DNA of 64,000 nt, taken from the NCBI RefSeq assembly GCF_000153925.1, contig NZ_DS264364.1:1-64000 (forward strand), written 5' to 3'. Position numbers and translations under genes: made by a program. How positions within the stretch are numbered: the stretch's first letter is position 1; the number at the start of each line of letters is the position of its first letter. Positions 9,687 to 18,389 of this stretch are shown in pieces. Below the pieces are notes generated by a model. That model ran no database searches. It was not told the DNA's origin and saw only the letters and a list, made by a program, of their open reading frames with translations. The stretch comes from [Ruminococcus] torques ATCC 27756. Its GTDB lineage: Bacteria > Bacillota > Clostridia > Lachnospirales > Lachnospiraceae.

Positions 9687-11039
9687 ATGAAAAAACGTAA
9701 TCTGACAAAAGGAAATGTGACGGCTGTAATGCTGCTGTTTGCCGTGCCGATGATCCTTGGAAACATCATGCAGCAATGTTACAATCTGGCAGATACATGG
9801 ATTGTCGGGAGGTTTGTCGGCGCGGAAGCGCTGGCGGCTGTCGGAAGCGCATATACGCTTATGACGTTTTTAAATTCGATCCTGATCGGCATGTGTATGG
9901 GGAGCGGAGCGCTTTTTTCAATCTGTTATGGCCGAAGAGCGTTAAGAAAACTAAAAGAATATATTGTTTCATCGTTTGTGCTTATTTTTTCAGTGACAGT
10001 GATTTTGACGATTGTTTCATATGTGTGCCTTGATCCGATTCTCACGCTGATGCAGATTCCGGCGGATATTTACGGACTGATGCGCTCTTATATGGGGCTG
10101 ATCCTCGCCGGATTGATCTTTGTTTTTCTCTATAATTATTTTGCGTTTCTGCTCCGTTCATCGGGAAATTCGGTGATTCCTCTGATTTTTCTCGGCGTCG
10201 GAACTGCGCTTAATATCGGACTGGATTTTTTCTTTGTCGCAAAACTCGGGCGCGGAGTGAAAGGGGCGGCTGAGGCAACGGTTCTTGCTCAGGCAGCGGC
10301 AGGACTTGGAATCGCATTATACGCTCTTGTGAAAGAACCGGAACTTAACATGAAGAAAATGAAAGAAGAGGGGATCGGTATAAGGGCAGATCTTTTGAAA
10401 GAGATCTTTTCTTATTCTGCATCGACGGGAATCCAGCAGTCTGTGATGAATTTCGGGATACTTATGGTTCAGGGACTTGTGAACAGTTTCGGAACATCGG
10501 TTATGGCGGCGTTCGCTGCAGGGGTAAAGATTGATACATTGGCATATATGCCGGCACAGGAATTCGGGAATGCATATTCGATATTTATCTCGCAGAATTA
10601 TGGGGCGGATAAAAAAGAACGGATCAGAAAAGGAACAAAAAGCGCTGCCGTGACTGTCATAATGTTTTGCGCGGCGGCATCTGCGGCAGTCTTTTTCGGA
10701 GCAGAGTTTTTGATGGGGATTTTTATTGATCCGCAGAAAACACAGATCATTCAGATCGGAACAGGGTATTTGAAAACAGAGGGAGCGTGTTATTGCGGGA
10801 TCGGAATCCTGTTTTTGCTCTACGGATATTTCCGGGCAGTGGAAAGACCGAAAGTTTCTCTTCTTCTTACGATCCTCTCACTTGGAACACGGGTTGTCCT
10901 TGCCTATGCATGTGCGCCGTTGTTCGGCGTTGGAGCGATCTGGACGGCGATACCGATCGGCTGGGCGATGGCGGATGCGGCAGGAATCATCCTGTTAAGA
11001 CGCGGCGAGCGTACTAACAGGATGAATGAAATTATGTAA
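9687..11039 (+). CDS. MATE-family multidrug/sodium exporter
   Basis: The 450-residue integral membrane protein has about 12 helices arranged as two homologous halves. Family marks are AVPMILGNIMQQCYNLADTW at the first helix and the loop around QSVMNFGILMVQGLVNSFGT in the second half. It likely exports toxic cations or drugs using a sodium or proton gradient. It begins 7 bases after the ATPase stop, so it may be read with the osmoprotectant operon. The substrate cannot be inferred. Confidence 0.93.
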   Translation: MKKRNLTKGNVTAVMLLFAVPMILGNIMQQCYNLADTWIVGRFVGAEALAAVGSAYTLMTFLNSILIGMCMGSGALFSICYGRRALRKLKEYIVSSFVLIFSVTVILTIVSYVCLDPILTLMQIPADIYGLMRSYMGLILAGLIFVFLYNYFAFLLRSSGNSVIPLIFLGVGTALNIGLDFFFVAKLGRGVKGAAEATVLAQAAAGLGIALYALVKEPELNMKKMKEEGIGIRADLLKEIFSYSASTGIQQSVMNFGILMVQGLVNSFGTSVMAAFAAGVKIDTLAYMPAQEFGNAYSIFISQNYGADKKERIRKGTKSAAVTVIMFCAAASAAVFFGAEFLMGIFIDPQKTQIIQIGTGYLKTEGACYCGIGILFLLYGYFRAVERPKVSLLLTILSLGTRVVLAYACAPLFGVGAIWTAIPIGWAMADAAGIILLRRGERTNRMNEIM

Positions 11040-11049
11040 TTGTCGTCTG

Positions 11050-11889
11050 TCAACGTATAAACTGTTTTCTGTAAGCGGTAGGAGTCATGCCGCATATTTT
11101 TCGGAAACATTGGGAAAAATAGCTTGAAGAAGAGAAGCCGCACTGTTTTGCAATCGCTGCCTGGTTCAGATCCGTTGAAGTAAGAAGTTCCTGACTTGTG
11201 AAGATCCGTTTCTGAGCAAGATAGTTCATAGGCGCGATCCCGTAAATTTCGGTAAATGTATGGGCAAAATAATATTTATTCAGATGGGTCAGCTCCGCAA
11301 GTGTGTCAAGAGTGATGTTTTCTCTGAAGTTAGAATCGATGAAGCGCTTTGCGTAACTGCATTCGCGGGTAATCTTTTTTGAGGAAGGAAGCATTTCTAC
11401 GGGCGATCCGGTATGTCGTGAAAGTTGAATGATGAGAGCTTCGAGAAGATTTTGACAGATCGTCTCGTAGCTTTCTTTTTGTTCGTCCATCTCCCGGAGG
11501 ATCGTATGAAAGTAGAAGTCGAGATTTTCGGAGAAATCTTCGCACTGTATATTTAAATATTCTTTGTCGTTATAAATAAGAAAGTTTAGTCCCTCCACGC
11601 CGAGGACAATGTATTCCAAGGGAGAATTTTTGTCTGAAACTTCCGTGTGGCGGATGCTCGGGTTGATGATGATCAGATTCTGTTTTCGGATCGGAAATGA
11701 TTCTTCTTCTACAATGAAGCTTCCGCATCCGTTCAGTACGTAAAAAAGCTCGGAAAAATAATGGGTGTGCGGGTAGCTTTCCCAGTCTTGTTCGTACTTT
11801 GAATAACTGGAGTAGAGCAGGCGGTACGGCATTTGCGAAAATGTTGTTTCCTGATTAGAAGTGTTGAATGAATGTCGTATATTTCCCAT
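11050..11889 (-). CDS. AraC-family transcriptional regulator
   Basis: The 279-residue regulator has an N-terminal cupin-like ligand domain (about 1-150) and a C-terminal double HTH (about 175-279). The latter includes ITLDTLAELTHLNKYYFAHT and the terminal IAKQCGFSSSSYFSQCFRK. It is divergent from the sugar ABC/GH112 operon, the usual position for a substrate-responsive activator of such loci. It is convergent with the MATE gene. Its role at the sugar operon is inferred from position. Confidence 0.93.
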   Translation of the reverse strand: MGNIRHSFNTSNQETTFSQMPYRLLYSSYSKYEQDWESYPHTHYFSELFYVLNGCGSFIVEEESFPIRKQNLIIINPSIRHTEVSDKNSPLEYIVLGVEGLNFLIYNDKEYLNIQCEDFSENLDFYFHTILREMDEQKESYETICQNLLEALIIQLSRHTGSPVEMLPSSKKITRECSYAKRFIDSNFRENITLDTLAELTHLNKYYFAHTFTEIYGIAPMNYLAQKRIFTSQELLTSTDLNQAAIAKQCGFSSSSYFSQCFRKICGMTPTAYRKQFIR

Positions 11890-12225
11890 AAATACAGCCT
11901 CCGTTGTTTATCTGGAATAGTTTAGAAATTTTGTTTTTAACTAAAAAAGTAAAAAATTAATGTGTTTATTATAGTGAATTCTTAAAAAAAAATCAAGGGA
12001 AAATGGATGTATTGTAGAAGCGGCGAAAAAAGAAATTATATATAATGCACAAAAAAAATAAATATAAAAAAGTTTTTGTCGGAAAAACGCAAAAAAAGTC
12101 GGGGGAAATACAAAAAAGCAATATTTATAAAAAAAAGGACAAGAATGGGTATTGAAAAATTATCGGATTTCGTTTATTCTAAGACCAAGAGAAACAAATC
12201 GTTAAATAAAGGAGGACCAACGATT
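11890..12225. other. Divergent A/T-rich regulatory region of the sugar locus
   Basis: These 336 bases separate the AraC gene from the sugar-binding protein gene. A good promoter for the AraC gene is visible on the minus strand (see 11968-11996). On the plus strand an A-rich leader has a TATATAAT near 12035-12042 without a convincing -35, followed by AAAGGAGG at 12208-12215 before the start at 12226. An open frame extends upstream of that start but lacks signals. Confidence 0.5.
11968..11996 (-). promoter_or_regulatory. Predicted promoter of the AraC-family gene
   Basis: Read on the minus strand, -35 TTGATT (11991-11996) and -10 TATAAT (11968-11973) are separated by 17 bp, about 80 bases upstream of the AraC start. 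Confidence 0.6.
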
Positions 12226-13566
12226 ATGAAAAAGAAAAAACTGATCAGTCTGTTACTTGTTGCTTCTATGGCATTCAGCCTTGCAGCTTGTGGTTCATCA
12301 GGCGGAGACGACAAAGACGCTGACAAAGGTGGAGACGAAAAAACACTGAAGGTTGCAGCGGTAGAAACAGCTTACGGCGCAGACATGTGGAAAGAAGTTT
12401 GCTCAGCATTCGAGAAATCTCACGAAGGCGTTAAGGTTGAACTTACAATCGACAAAAAGCTCGAAGATGTAATCAACCCGCAGATGAAATCCGGCGAGTA
12501 TCCGGACGTGATCTTAAGAGCTGTAGGAGCTGAATCGGGAATCACAGAGACATTCGTAAAAGACAACAACCTTGTTGATCTGACAGATGTTCTTGATATG
12601 ACAGTACCGGGCGAAGAAGTAACTGTAGGAGACAAGATCCTTCCGGGATTCGTTGAGAATACAATTACAAATCCGTACGGAGACGGAAAAACATATCTGA
12701 TGCCGATGTTCTACGGCCCATGCGGACTGTTCTACAATGCAGGACTGTTTGAGGAAAAAGGCTGGGATGTTCCGACTACATGGGATGAGATGTGGGCACT
12801 TGGCGACAAAGCGAAAGAAGAAGGAATCGCATTGTTTACATATCCGACAACAGGTTACTTTGACGCATTCTTCTATGCTTTGATGCATGAGACAATGGGA
12901 GACGATTTCTCTAAAGCGCTGACATATGAAGATGGTATCTGGGATACAGAAGGCGCTAAACAGGCATTTGACATTGTTGCAAAACTTGCTACATATACAG
13001 AAAAAACAACACCGGCTAATGCAAACGACAACGATTTCCGTAAGAACCAACAGCTTGTACTTGACAACAAAGCGCTGTTCATGCCGAACGGAAACTGGGT
13101 AATCGGCGAGATGGAAGATGCTCCGAAAGCAGACGGATTCGAGTGGGGATTCACAGCTCTTCCGGCTGTTAAAGAAGGCGGAGAGAGAGCTTCTTACACA
13201 TTCTTCGAGCAGATCTGGATGCCGGCAGAAGCAAAAGAGCAGGATCTCGGAAAAGAATTTATCGCTTACCTGTACTCTGATGAAGCAGCTAAGATCTTCT
13301 TCGATAAAGGCGGAGCAGTTCAGCCGATCGAAGGAATGTCTGATATGATCACAGATGATAATACAAAACTGTATTACTCAATCTACGACACAGGCGCAGT
13401 TGCAGTTATGGATGCATTCGCAGCAACAGAGCCGATCGAAGGTCTTACAACACGTTCTACATTCTTTGATCCGGTTAACTCTCTTGTAACTGGAGACAAG
13501 ACAGAGCAGGATTGGATCGATCAGATCAAAGCTGACAGTGCTAAATTCCATGAAGCGCTGAAATAA
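12226..13566 (+). CDS. Carbohydrate ABC transporter solute-binding lipoprotein
   Basis: This family 1 extracellular binding protein has 446 residues. The lipoprotein signal ends at LAAC with C22. Mature features are typical of sugar binders: the early helix around MWKEVCSAFEKSHEGVKVEL, then ASP-type hinge regions. Its position before two MalFG-type permeases and a GH112 phosphorylase points to galacto-N-biose or lacto-N-biose as ligand, as for bifidobacterial GltA-type proteins (inference). The start is set by AAAGGAGG; codon use is richer in common codons than its neighbours, suggesting high expression. Confidence 0.92.
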   Translation: MKKKKLISLLLVASMAFSLAACGSSGGDDKDADKGGDEKTLKVAAVETAYGADMWKEVCSAFEKSHEGVKVELTIDKKLEDVINPQMKSGEYPDVILRAVGAESGITETFVKDNNLVDLTDVLDMTVPGEEVTVGDKILPGFVENTITNPYGDGKTYLMPMFYGPCGLFYNAGLFEEKGWDVPTTWDEMWALGDKAKEEGIALFTYPTTGYFDAFFYALMHETMGDDFSKALTYEDGIWDTEGAKQAFDIVAKLATYTEKTTPANANDNDFRKNQQLVLDNKALFMPNGNWVIGEMEDAPKADGFEWGFTALPAVKEGGERASYTFFEQIWMPAEAKEQDLGKEFIAYLYSDEAAKIFFDKGGAVQPIEGMSDMITDDNTKLYYSIYDTGAVAVMDAFAATEPIEGLTTRSTFFDPVNSLVTGDKTEQDWIDQIKADSAKFHEALK

Positions 13567-13629
13567 ATAAAAAATAAATCACCGGAAATTTACCGGTTCT
13601 GATGACCGGAAGAATATCACAGGTGTAGG

Positions 13630-13661
13630 CGGGCGGTGAATCTGTTTTCACCGCCCGTTTT
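13630..13661 (+). terminator. Attenuating hairpin between binding protein and permeases
   Basis: An 11-bp GC-rich perfect stem (CGGGCGGTGAA with TTCACCGCCCG) is followed by TTTTA, 22 bases before the first permease. Such partial terminators commonly keep the binding protein in excess over the permeases. A smaller ACCGG/CCGGT hairpin lies at 13581-13597. Confidence 0.75.
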
Positions 13662-13682
13662 ATCCTGACAGGAGATGAATTA

Positions 13683-14573
13683 ATGAAAGCAAGAAAAGGA
13701 AAAGGGCTGTTTGTATTTTGCTGTCTTGCCCCGGCAGCGATATTGTTTATCGTATTTATGATCCTGCCTACGATCGATATTTTCCGTATGTCTATGTTTA
13801 AATGGGGTGGATATACAGATAATAAGACATTTGTAGGATTGGACAACTTTAAAATACTTTTCAAGAGTGACAAATTTTATCAGGCGTTCCAGAACTCGAT
13901 TTTGCTGATCGTTCTTGTTACACTTGTAACATTTACATTTGCGCTTGTATTTGCTTATATTTTGTCACGGGAAAAAATTAAAGGAAAAACATTTTTCAGT
14001 GTTATTTTCTACATTCCGAACATTTTGTCGGTAGTAGTTATCAGTGCTATTTTCTCGGCAATCTATGATCCGAACCTTGGACTTTTGAACTCTTTTTTGA
14101 ATCTGTTCAAAGGAGCGGAAAACCCGACGCTTTGGCTTGGAGATCAGAAGATAGTTATTTACAGTATTGTGATTGCACTTGTATGGCAGGCAATCGGTTA
14201 CTATATGGTTATGTATATGGCAAGTATGGCAAACGTGCCGGAAAGCCTTTATGAGTCGGCGGCTTTGGAAGGCGCGGGAAAGATCAGACAGTTCTTTACG
14301 ATCACAATTCCGCTGATCTGGACAAACATCAGAACAACACTTACATTCTTCGTTATCAGTACGATCAATATGAGTTTCCTGCTTGTAAAAGCAATGACAA
14401 ACGGCGGACCGGACGGAGCGTCAAATGTATTCTTAAGTTATATGTATCAGGAAGCGTACACGAACTCTTCCTATGGATATGGTATGGCGATCGGTGTTAT
14501 GGTATTCCTCTTCTCGTTTGCACTTGCGGGAATTCTGAATGTGGCAACAAAACGTCAGGAAATCGAATTTTAA
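13683..14573 (+). CDS. Sugar ABC transporter permease (MalF-type)
   Basis: This 296-residue permease has six predicted helices. The cytoplasmic EAA loop reads YESAALEGAGKIRQFFTITIPL and contacts the ATPase. It acts with the following permease as a heterodimer. No ATPase gene lies in this locus, so a shared MsmK/UgpC-type ATPase elsewhere in the genome is likely (inference). GGAGATG precedes the ATG at 13683. Confidence 0.94.
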   Translation: MKARKGKGLFVFCCLAPAAILFIVFMILPTIDIFRMSMFKWGGYTDNKTFVGLDNFKILFKSDKFYQAFQNSILLIVLVTLVTFTFALVFAYILSREKIKGKTFFSVIFYIPNILSVVVISAIFSAIYDPNLGLLNSFLNLFKGAENPTLWLGDQKIVIYSIVIALVWQAIGYYMVMYMASMANVPESLYESAALEGAGKIRQFFTITIPLIWTNIRTTLTFFVISTINMSFLLVKAMTNGGPDGASNVFLSYMYQEAYTNSSYGYGMAIGVMVFLFSFALAGILNVATKRQEIEF

Positions 14574-14588
14574 GGGAAGGAGATCAAG

Positions 14589-15482
14589 ATGGGAAAAACA
14601 AAAGTAAAAGAGTCAAAAAAACCATTGACACTTTCAAAAGTGGTAGTATATATCTTATTAATTCTCCTTGCGATCACAATTATCATTCCGGTCGGCTGGG
14701 TATTTGTTGCATCTGTTAAGCAGAATTCAGAGTTTTACGGAAGTCCGTGGGTACTTCCGGAGAAGATTTATTTCCAGAACTTTATCGATGCGTGGGAGAA
14801 GGCGAGCATGGGAACTTACATGCTCAACTCAGTGATCGTAACAGCGCTTGCATTGCTTTTGCTGATCGTGATCTCTCTTCCGGCGGCATATGTATTGTCC
14901 AGATTCAAGTTTAAAACGTCAAAATTCTGGAACGTACTTTTTATGGCAGGCCTGTTCATTAACGTAAGTTACATTGTTGTACCGATCTTCCTTATGCTCA
15001 ATAACTGGGATAAAACGCTTCGTCAGCTCACAGGAGGTACGTTCTTTTTGAACAACCTGTTTGTGCTGGCTCTTGTGTATGCGTCTACGGCGCTTCCGTT
15101 TACGATCTATCTTTTGTCCGGATATTTCAGATCTTTGGCAAAAGATTTTGAAGAAGCCGCTTATGTAGACGGAGCAAGTTACTTTACAACGATGGTAAAG
15201 ATTATTTTCCCGATGGCAAAACCGAGTATTGTTACGGTAATCTTGTTCAGTTTCCTGTCATTCTGGAATGAATACATTATTTCAATGACACTTCTGACAA
15301 AACCGGAACTGAAAACTCTGCCGGTAGGACTTATGAACTTGATGGCGGCGCAGAAATCTGCAGTTCAATACGGTCAGATGTATGCAGGTCTTGTTATTGT
15401 TATGCTGCCGACGTTGATTTTGTATATCTGTGTACAGAAGAAACTGACACAGGGTATGACACTCGGCGGATTGAAGGGTTAG
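14589..15482 (+). CDS. Sugar ABC transporter permease (MalG-type)
   Basis: This 297-residue inner-membrane permease has six helices. The EAA loop is EEAAYVDGASYFTTMVKIIFP, and the C-terminal part (FWNEYIISMTLLT) is typical of the CUT1 family. GAAGGAGAT lies just upstream, and the gene begins 15 bases after the first permease. Together the two form the membrane channel for the disaccharide delivered by the lipoprotein encoded at 12226-13566. Confidence 0.94.
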   Translation: MGKTKVKESKKPLTLSKVVVYILLILLAITIIIPVGWVFVASVKQNSEFYGSPWVLPEKIYFQNFIDAWEKASMGTYMLNSVIVTALALLLLIVISLPAAYVLSRFKFKTSKFWNVLFMAGLFINVSYIVVPIFLMLNNWDKTLRQLTGGTFFLNNLFVLALVYASTALPFTIYLLSGYFRSLAKDFEEAAYVDGASYFTTMVKIIFPMAKPSIVTVILFSFLSFWNEYIISMTLLTKPELKTLPVGLMNLMAAQKSAVQYGQMYAGLVIVMLPTLILYICVQKKLTQGMTLGGLKG

Positions 15483-15494
15483 GAGGTTGATATC

Positions 15495-15674
15495 ATGGAT
15501 GAAAGAACAAAACAGGTTTTAGTAGGAATCATTGTTGCTGTTATTTTTATCGCGTCTGTAGCCCTTATCATTATCGGTCAGAAAAATATCGGACCGCAGG
15601 GGCTTCTGACAATGCTTGCAGGACTTGCGGGTCTGATCGGACTTCTTGCTTTTTATAATCATAAATATAAATAG
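15495..15674 (+). CDS. Small two-helix membrane protein of the sugar operon
   Basis: This 59-residue open frame follows AGGAGG at 15481-15486, 12 bases after the permease. It encodes two hydrophobic helices (about 8-28 and 36-54) joined by a short QKNIGPQG turn and ends in a basic HKYK tail. The strong ribosome site and the operon position support a real gene. It may belong to a small-protein family seen next to carbohydrate ABC permeases (I recall DUF6903, unsearched). Function unknown; a transporter accessory role is a guess. Confidence 0.75.
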   Translation: MDERTKQVLVGIIVAVIFIASVALIIIGQKNIGPQGLLTMLAGLAGLIGLLAFYNHKYK

Positions 15675-15745
15675 CAAAATATAACAGAAAATAGAAAAAG
15701 AAAAGCAGAAAAAGAAAACAGGAAAGAACAAAGAGGGTATAATTC

Positions 15746-17902
15746 ATGGAAAATTCAAAAGGACTTGTGACCATCCCTACAGATCTCGACGTTGTTCCCG
15801 AGACTTTGGAACTGATGAAGCGCTGGGGAGCAGATGCGATCAGAGACTGTGACGGTACAGATTTTCCGGAGGCGCTCAAAGACGCAGACGCGGAAATTTA
15901 TTCTACATATTATACGACAAGAAAAGACAATGAGTGGGCGAAGGCAAATCCGGAAGAGATACAGCAGATGTATCTTATGACGCCGTTTTATACGGCTGAT
16001 TCCGAGAGTCTGTCGATTGAGATCATGAAAGGTCTTTATCCTGACATGCTCAGTCCGAATACACGGGATGACATTAAGCGTTGGTGGGAGGTTGTAGACC
16101 GCACGACAGGAAAAGTCGTTCCGACAGACGAGTGGGATTATAATGAAGAGGAAGGAAAGGTTACGATCAAGGCAGTTCCGTTCCATGAGTATACTGTGAG
16201 CTTCCTCGCCTATATCATGTGGGATCCGGTGCATATGTACAATGCCGTAACAAATGACTGGAAAGATGTAGAGCATCAGATCACCTTTGATGTCCGTCAG
16301 CCGAAGACACATGAGTATACATTGAAACGTCTGAGAAAATTTATTGAGGATCATCCGTATGTAAACGTACTTCGTTTTACAACATTTTTCCATCAGTTTA
16401 CACTTGTATTTGACGAGCTTGCCCGTGAGAAATATGTAGACTGGTACGGATATTCGGCGTCGGTAAGTCCGTATATCTTAAAACAGTTTGAAGAAGAAGT
16501 GGGATATCCGTTCCGCGCGGAATATATTATCGATCAGGGATATTACAATAATCAGTATCGTGTTCCGAGCAAAGAATTTCAGGATTTTCAGGCGTTCCAG
16601 AGAAGAGAAGTTGCCAAGATCGTAAAAGAGATGACAGAGATCACGCACGAATGTGGTAAAAAAGCAATGATGTTCCTCGGAGATCACTGGATCGGAACAG
16701 AGCCGTTTATGGAAGAGTTTAAAACACTTGGTATTGACGCTGTTGTAGGAAGCGTAGGAAACGGTTCGACGCTTCGTCTGATCAGTGATATCGAAGGAGT
16801 GAAATATACAGAAGGACGTCTGTTGCCGTACTTCTTCCCGGATGTGTTCAACGAGAACGGAGATCCGGTCAAAGAAGCAAAATATAACTGGGTGACAGCA
16901 AGAAGAGCAATCCTTAGAAAACCGATCGATCGTATCGGATACGGCGGTTATCTTAAACTTGCGCTTCAGTTCCCGGAATTCCTTGATTATGTAGAGCAGG
17001 TATGCAACGAGTTCCGTACGCTTTATGCAAATGTAAAAGGAACGACACCGTACTGCGTGAAGAAAGTCGCAGTGCTTAACTGCTGGGGCAAGATGAGAGC
17101 ATGGGGATGCCATATGGTACATCATGCACTGTATCAGAAACAGAACTATTCATATGCAGGAATCATCGAGTCGCTGTCAGGAGCGCCGTTTGACGTTGTA
17201 TTTATCAACTTCCAGGATATTCTGGATAATCCGGCGATCCTTGACGATATCGATGTGATCATCAATGTCGGGGATGCAGATACGGCGCATACAGGAGGAG
17301 AATGGTGGGAAAACCCGAAGATCATCGAAGCGATCCGCGGATTCGTTTACAACGGCGGAGGAATTATCGGTGTCGGCGAACCTTCCGGTCATCAGTATCA
17401 GGGACATTTCTTCCAGCTTGCTAACGTATTCGGTGTAGAGGAAGAAACGGGCTTCACACTCGGATACGACAAATACAACTGGGATGAGCATGAACACTTC
17501 ATTTTGGAAGATTCTGAAGAAGTAGATTTCGGAGAAGGCAAGAAGAATATTTATGCTCTTCCGAGTGCAACGATCCTTGTGCAGAAAGAAAAAGAAGTAC
17601 AGATGGCAGTAAACGAATTCGGAAAAGGACGCGCTGTTTATATCAGCGGACTTCCGTACAGCTTCGAGAACAGCCGTGTACTTTACCGTGCAGTGCTTTG
17701 GAGCACACACAGCGAAGATGAACTGAACAGATGGTTCAGTACAAATTATAATGTAGATGTACATGCTTATCCGAAGAACAACAAATACTGTGTTGTAAAT
17801 AATACGGATGAGCCGCAGCAGACAACGATCTACCGCGGAGACGGAAGCAGCTTTGAGCTTGCTCTTGAGCCGAACCAGATCATCTGGTATGAGATCGCGT
17901 AA
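15746..17902 (+). CDS. gnpA: 1,3-beta-galactosyl-N-acetylhexosamine phosphorylase (GH112)
   Basis: The 718-residue cytoplasmic enzyme matches the full length of family GH112. It phosphorolyses galacto-N-biose and/or lacto-N-biose to galactose 1-phosphate plus GalNAc or GlcNAc. Family segments include the N-terminal VTIPTDLDVVPETLELMKRWGADAIRDCDGT region (around residues 7-37), YVDWYGYSASVSPY, and FLGDHWIGTEPF in the TIM-barrel part, then a glutaminase-like fold and a small C-terminal beta domain. It is the terminal gene of the transporter operon, so import and phosphorolysis are coupled. Specificity for mucin versus milk disaccharide is not readable. Confidence 0.95.
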   Translation: MENSKGLVTIPTDLDVVPETLELMKRWGADAIRDCDGTDFPEALKDADAEIYSTYYTTRKDNEWAKANPEEIQQMYLMTPFYTADSESLSIEIMKGLYPDMLSPNTRDDIKRWWEVVDRTTGKVVPTDEWDYNEEEGKVTIKAVPFHEYTVSFLAYIMWDPVHMYNAVTNDWKDVEHQITFDVRQPKTHEYTLKRLRKFIEDHPYVNVLRFTTFFHQFTLVFDELAREKYVDWYGYSASVSPYILKQFEEEVGYPFRAEYIIDQGYYNNQYRVPSKEFQDFQAFQRREVAKIVKEMTEITHECGKKAMMFLGDHWIGTEPFMEEFKTLGIDAVVGSVGNGSTLRLISDIEGVKYTEGRLLPYFFPDVFNENGDPVKEAKYNWVTARRAILRKPIDRIGYGGYLKLALQFPEFLDYVEQVCNEFRTLYANVKGTTPYCVKKVAVLNCWGKMRAWGCHMVHHALYQKQNYSYAGIIESLSGAPFDVVFINFQDILDNPAILDDIDVIINVGDADTAHTGGEWWENPKIIEAIRGFVYNGGGIIGVGEPSGHQYQGHFFQLANVFGVEEETGFTLGYDKYNWDEHEHFILEDSEEVDFGEGKKNIYALPSATILVQKEKEVQMAVNEFGKGRAVYISGLPYSFENSRVLYRAVLWSTHSEDELNRWFSTNYNVDVHAYPKNNKYCVVNNTDEPQQTTIYRGDGSSFELALEPNQIIWYEIA

Positions 17903-18015
17903 TGTCTGGATCGTATCGTGCAGGCAGTGTTCTGCCGATTCATTTGCGGTCGTTTTGTTGGGGAACAGACGACGGCAGAAAAGTTTGTGAAAAAGAAAAT
18001 AGAATGAATGAAAAA

Positions 18016-18051
18016 ATATTACGGTTCATATGTATATATGAGCCGTAATAT
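18016..18051 (+). promoter_or_regulatory. 15-bp hairpin just upstream of a ribosome binding site
   Basis: ATATTACGGTTCATA pairs with TATGAGCCGTAATAT (one G:U) around a 6-base loop. The stem ends 5 bases before the GGAGG of the 18069 gene. No U-run follows, so it may be an RNA stability or translation element, or an operator, rather than a terminator. Confidence 0.5.
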
Positions 18052-18068
18052 GATATTGGAGGAAAGCA

Positions 18069-18347
18069 ATGGCGAAACGTGAGAAAAATCCGGCATCGGA
18101 TAAAACGGGAAACGACACAGGCATCTCGTTGCTTGTGCTCGGTATTGTGAGCGTTATTTTCGCACTTTGGATTCCGATCGTCGGGATCGTTCTGGGGACT
18201 GTATCGCTTGTAAGAGTGCGGAAAAGAAATGATCTGTCAGGAACAGCCATGGCAAAGGCAGGAAAAGTCTTAAGTATCGCGGGAATATGTATAGCCGTTG
18301 TAAACTGGATTCTGGCAATCGTCCTTACATTTATGACGTTAGCATAA
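18069..18347 (+). CDS. Small membrane protein, DUF4190-like
   Basis: This 92-residue protein has a charged N terminus (about 20 residues) and two hydrophobic helices (about 22-48 and 64-90), joined by a basic segment and the LSGTAMAKAGKVLSIAGI motif typical of DUF4190-like proteins. It probably sits in the cytoplasmic membrane; its function is unknown. GGAGG at 18058-18062 lies 6 bases before the ATG. A 15-bp hairpin sits immediately upstream of this site. Confidence 0.82.
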   Translation: MAKREKNPASDKTGNDTGISLLVLGIVSVIFALWIPIVGIVLGTVSLVRVRKRNDLSGTAMAKAGKVLSIAGICIAVVNWILAIVLTFMTLA

Positions 18348-18389
18348 GCATGATAAGAATAGCATAGGAAAGAGGAGCAGACAGGAGAA

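Noticed and set aside
12076-12225. N-terminal extension of the sugar-binding protein
   Set aside because: The extension is Lys/Asn-rich and precedes a clear ribosome site plus lipoprotein signal at 12226.
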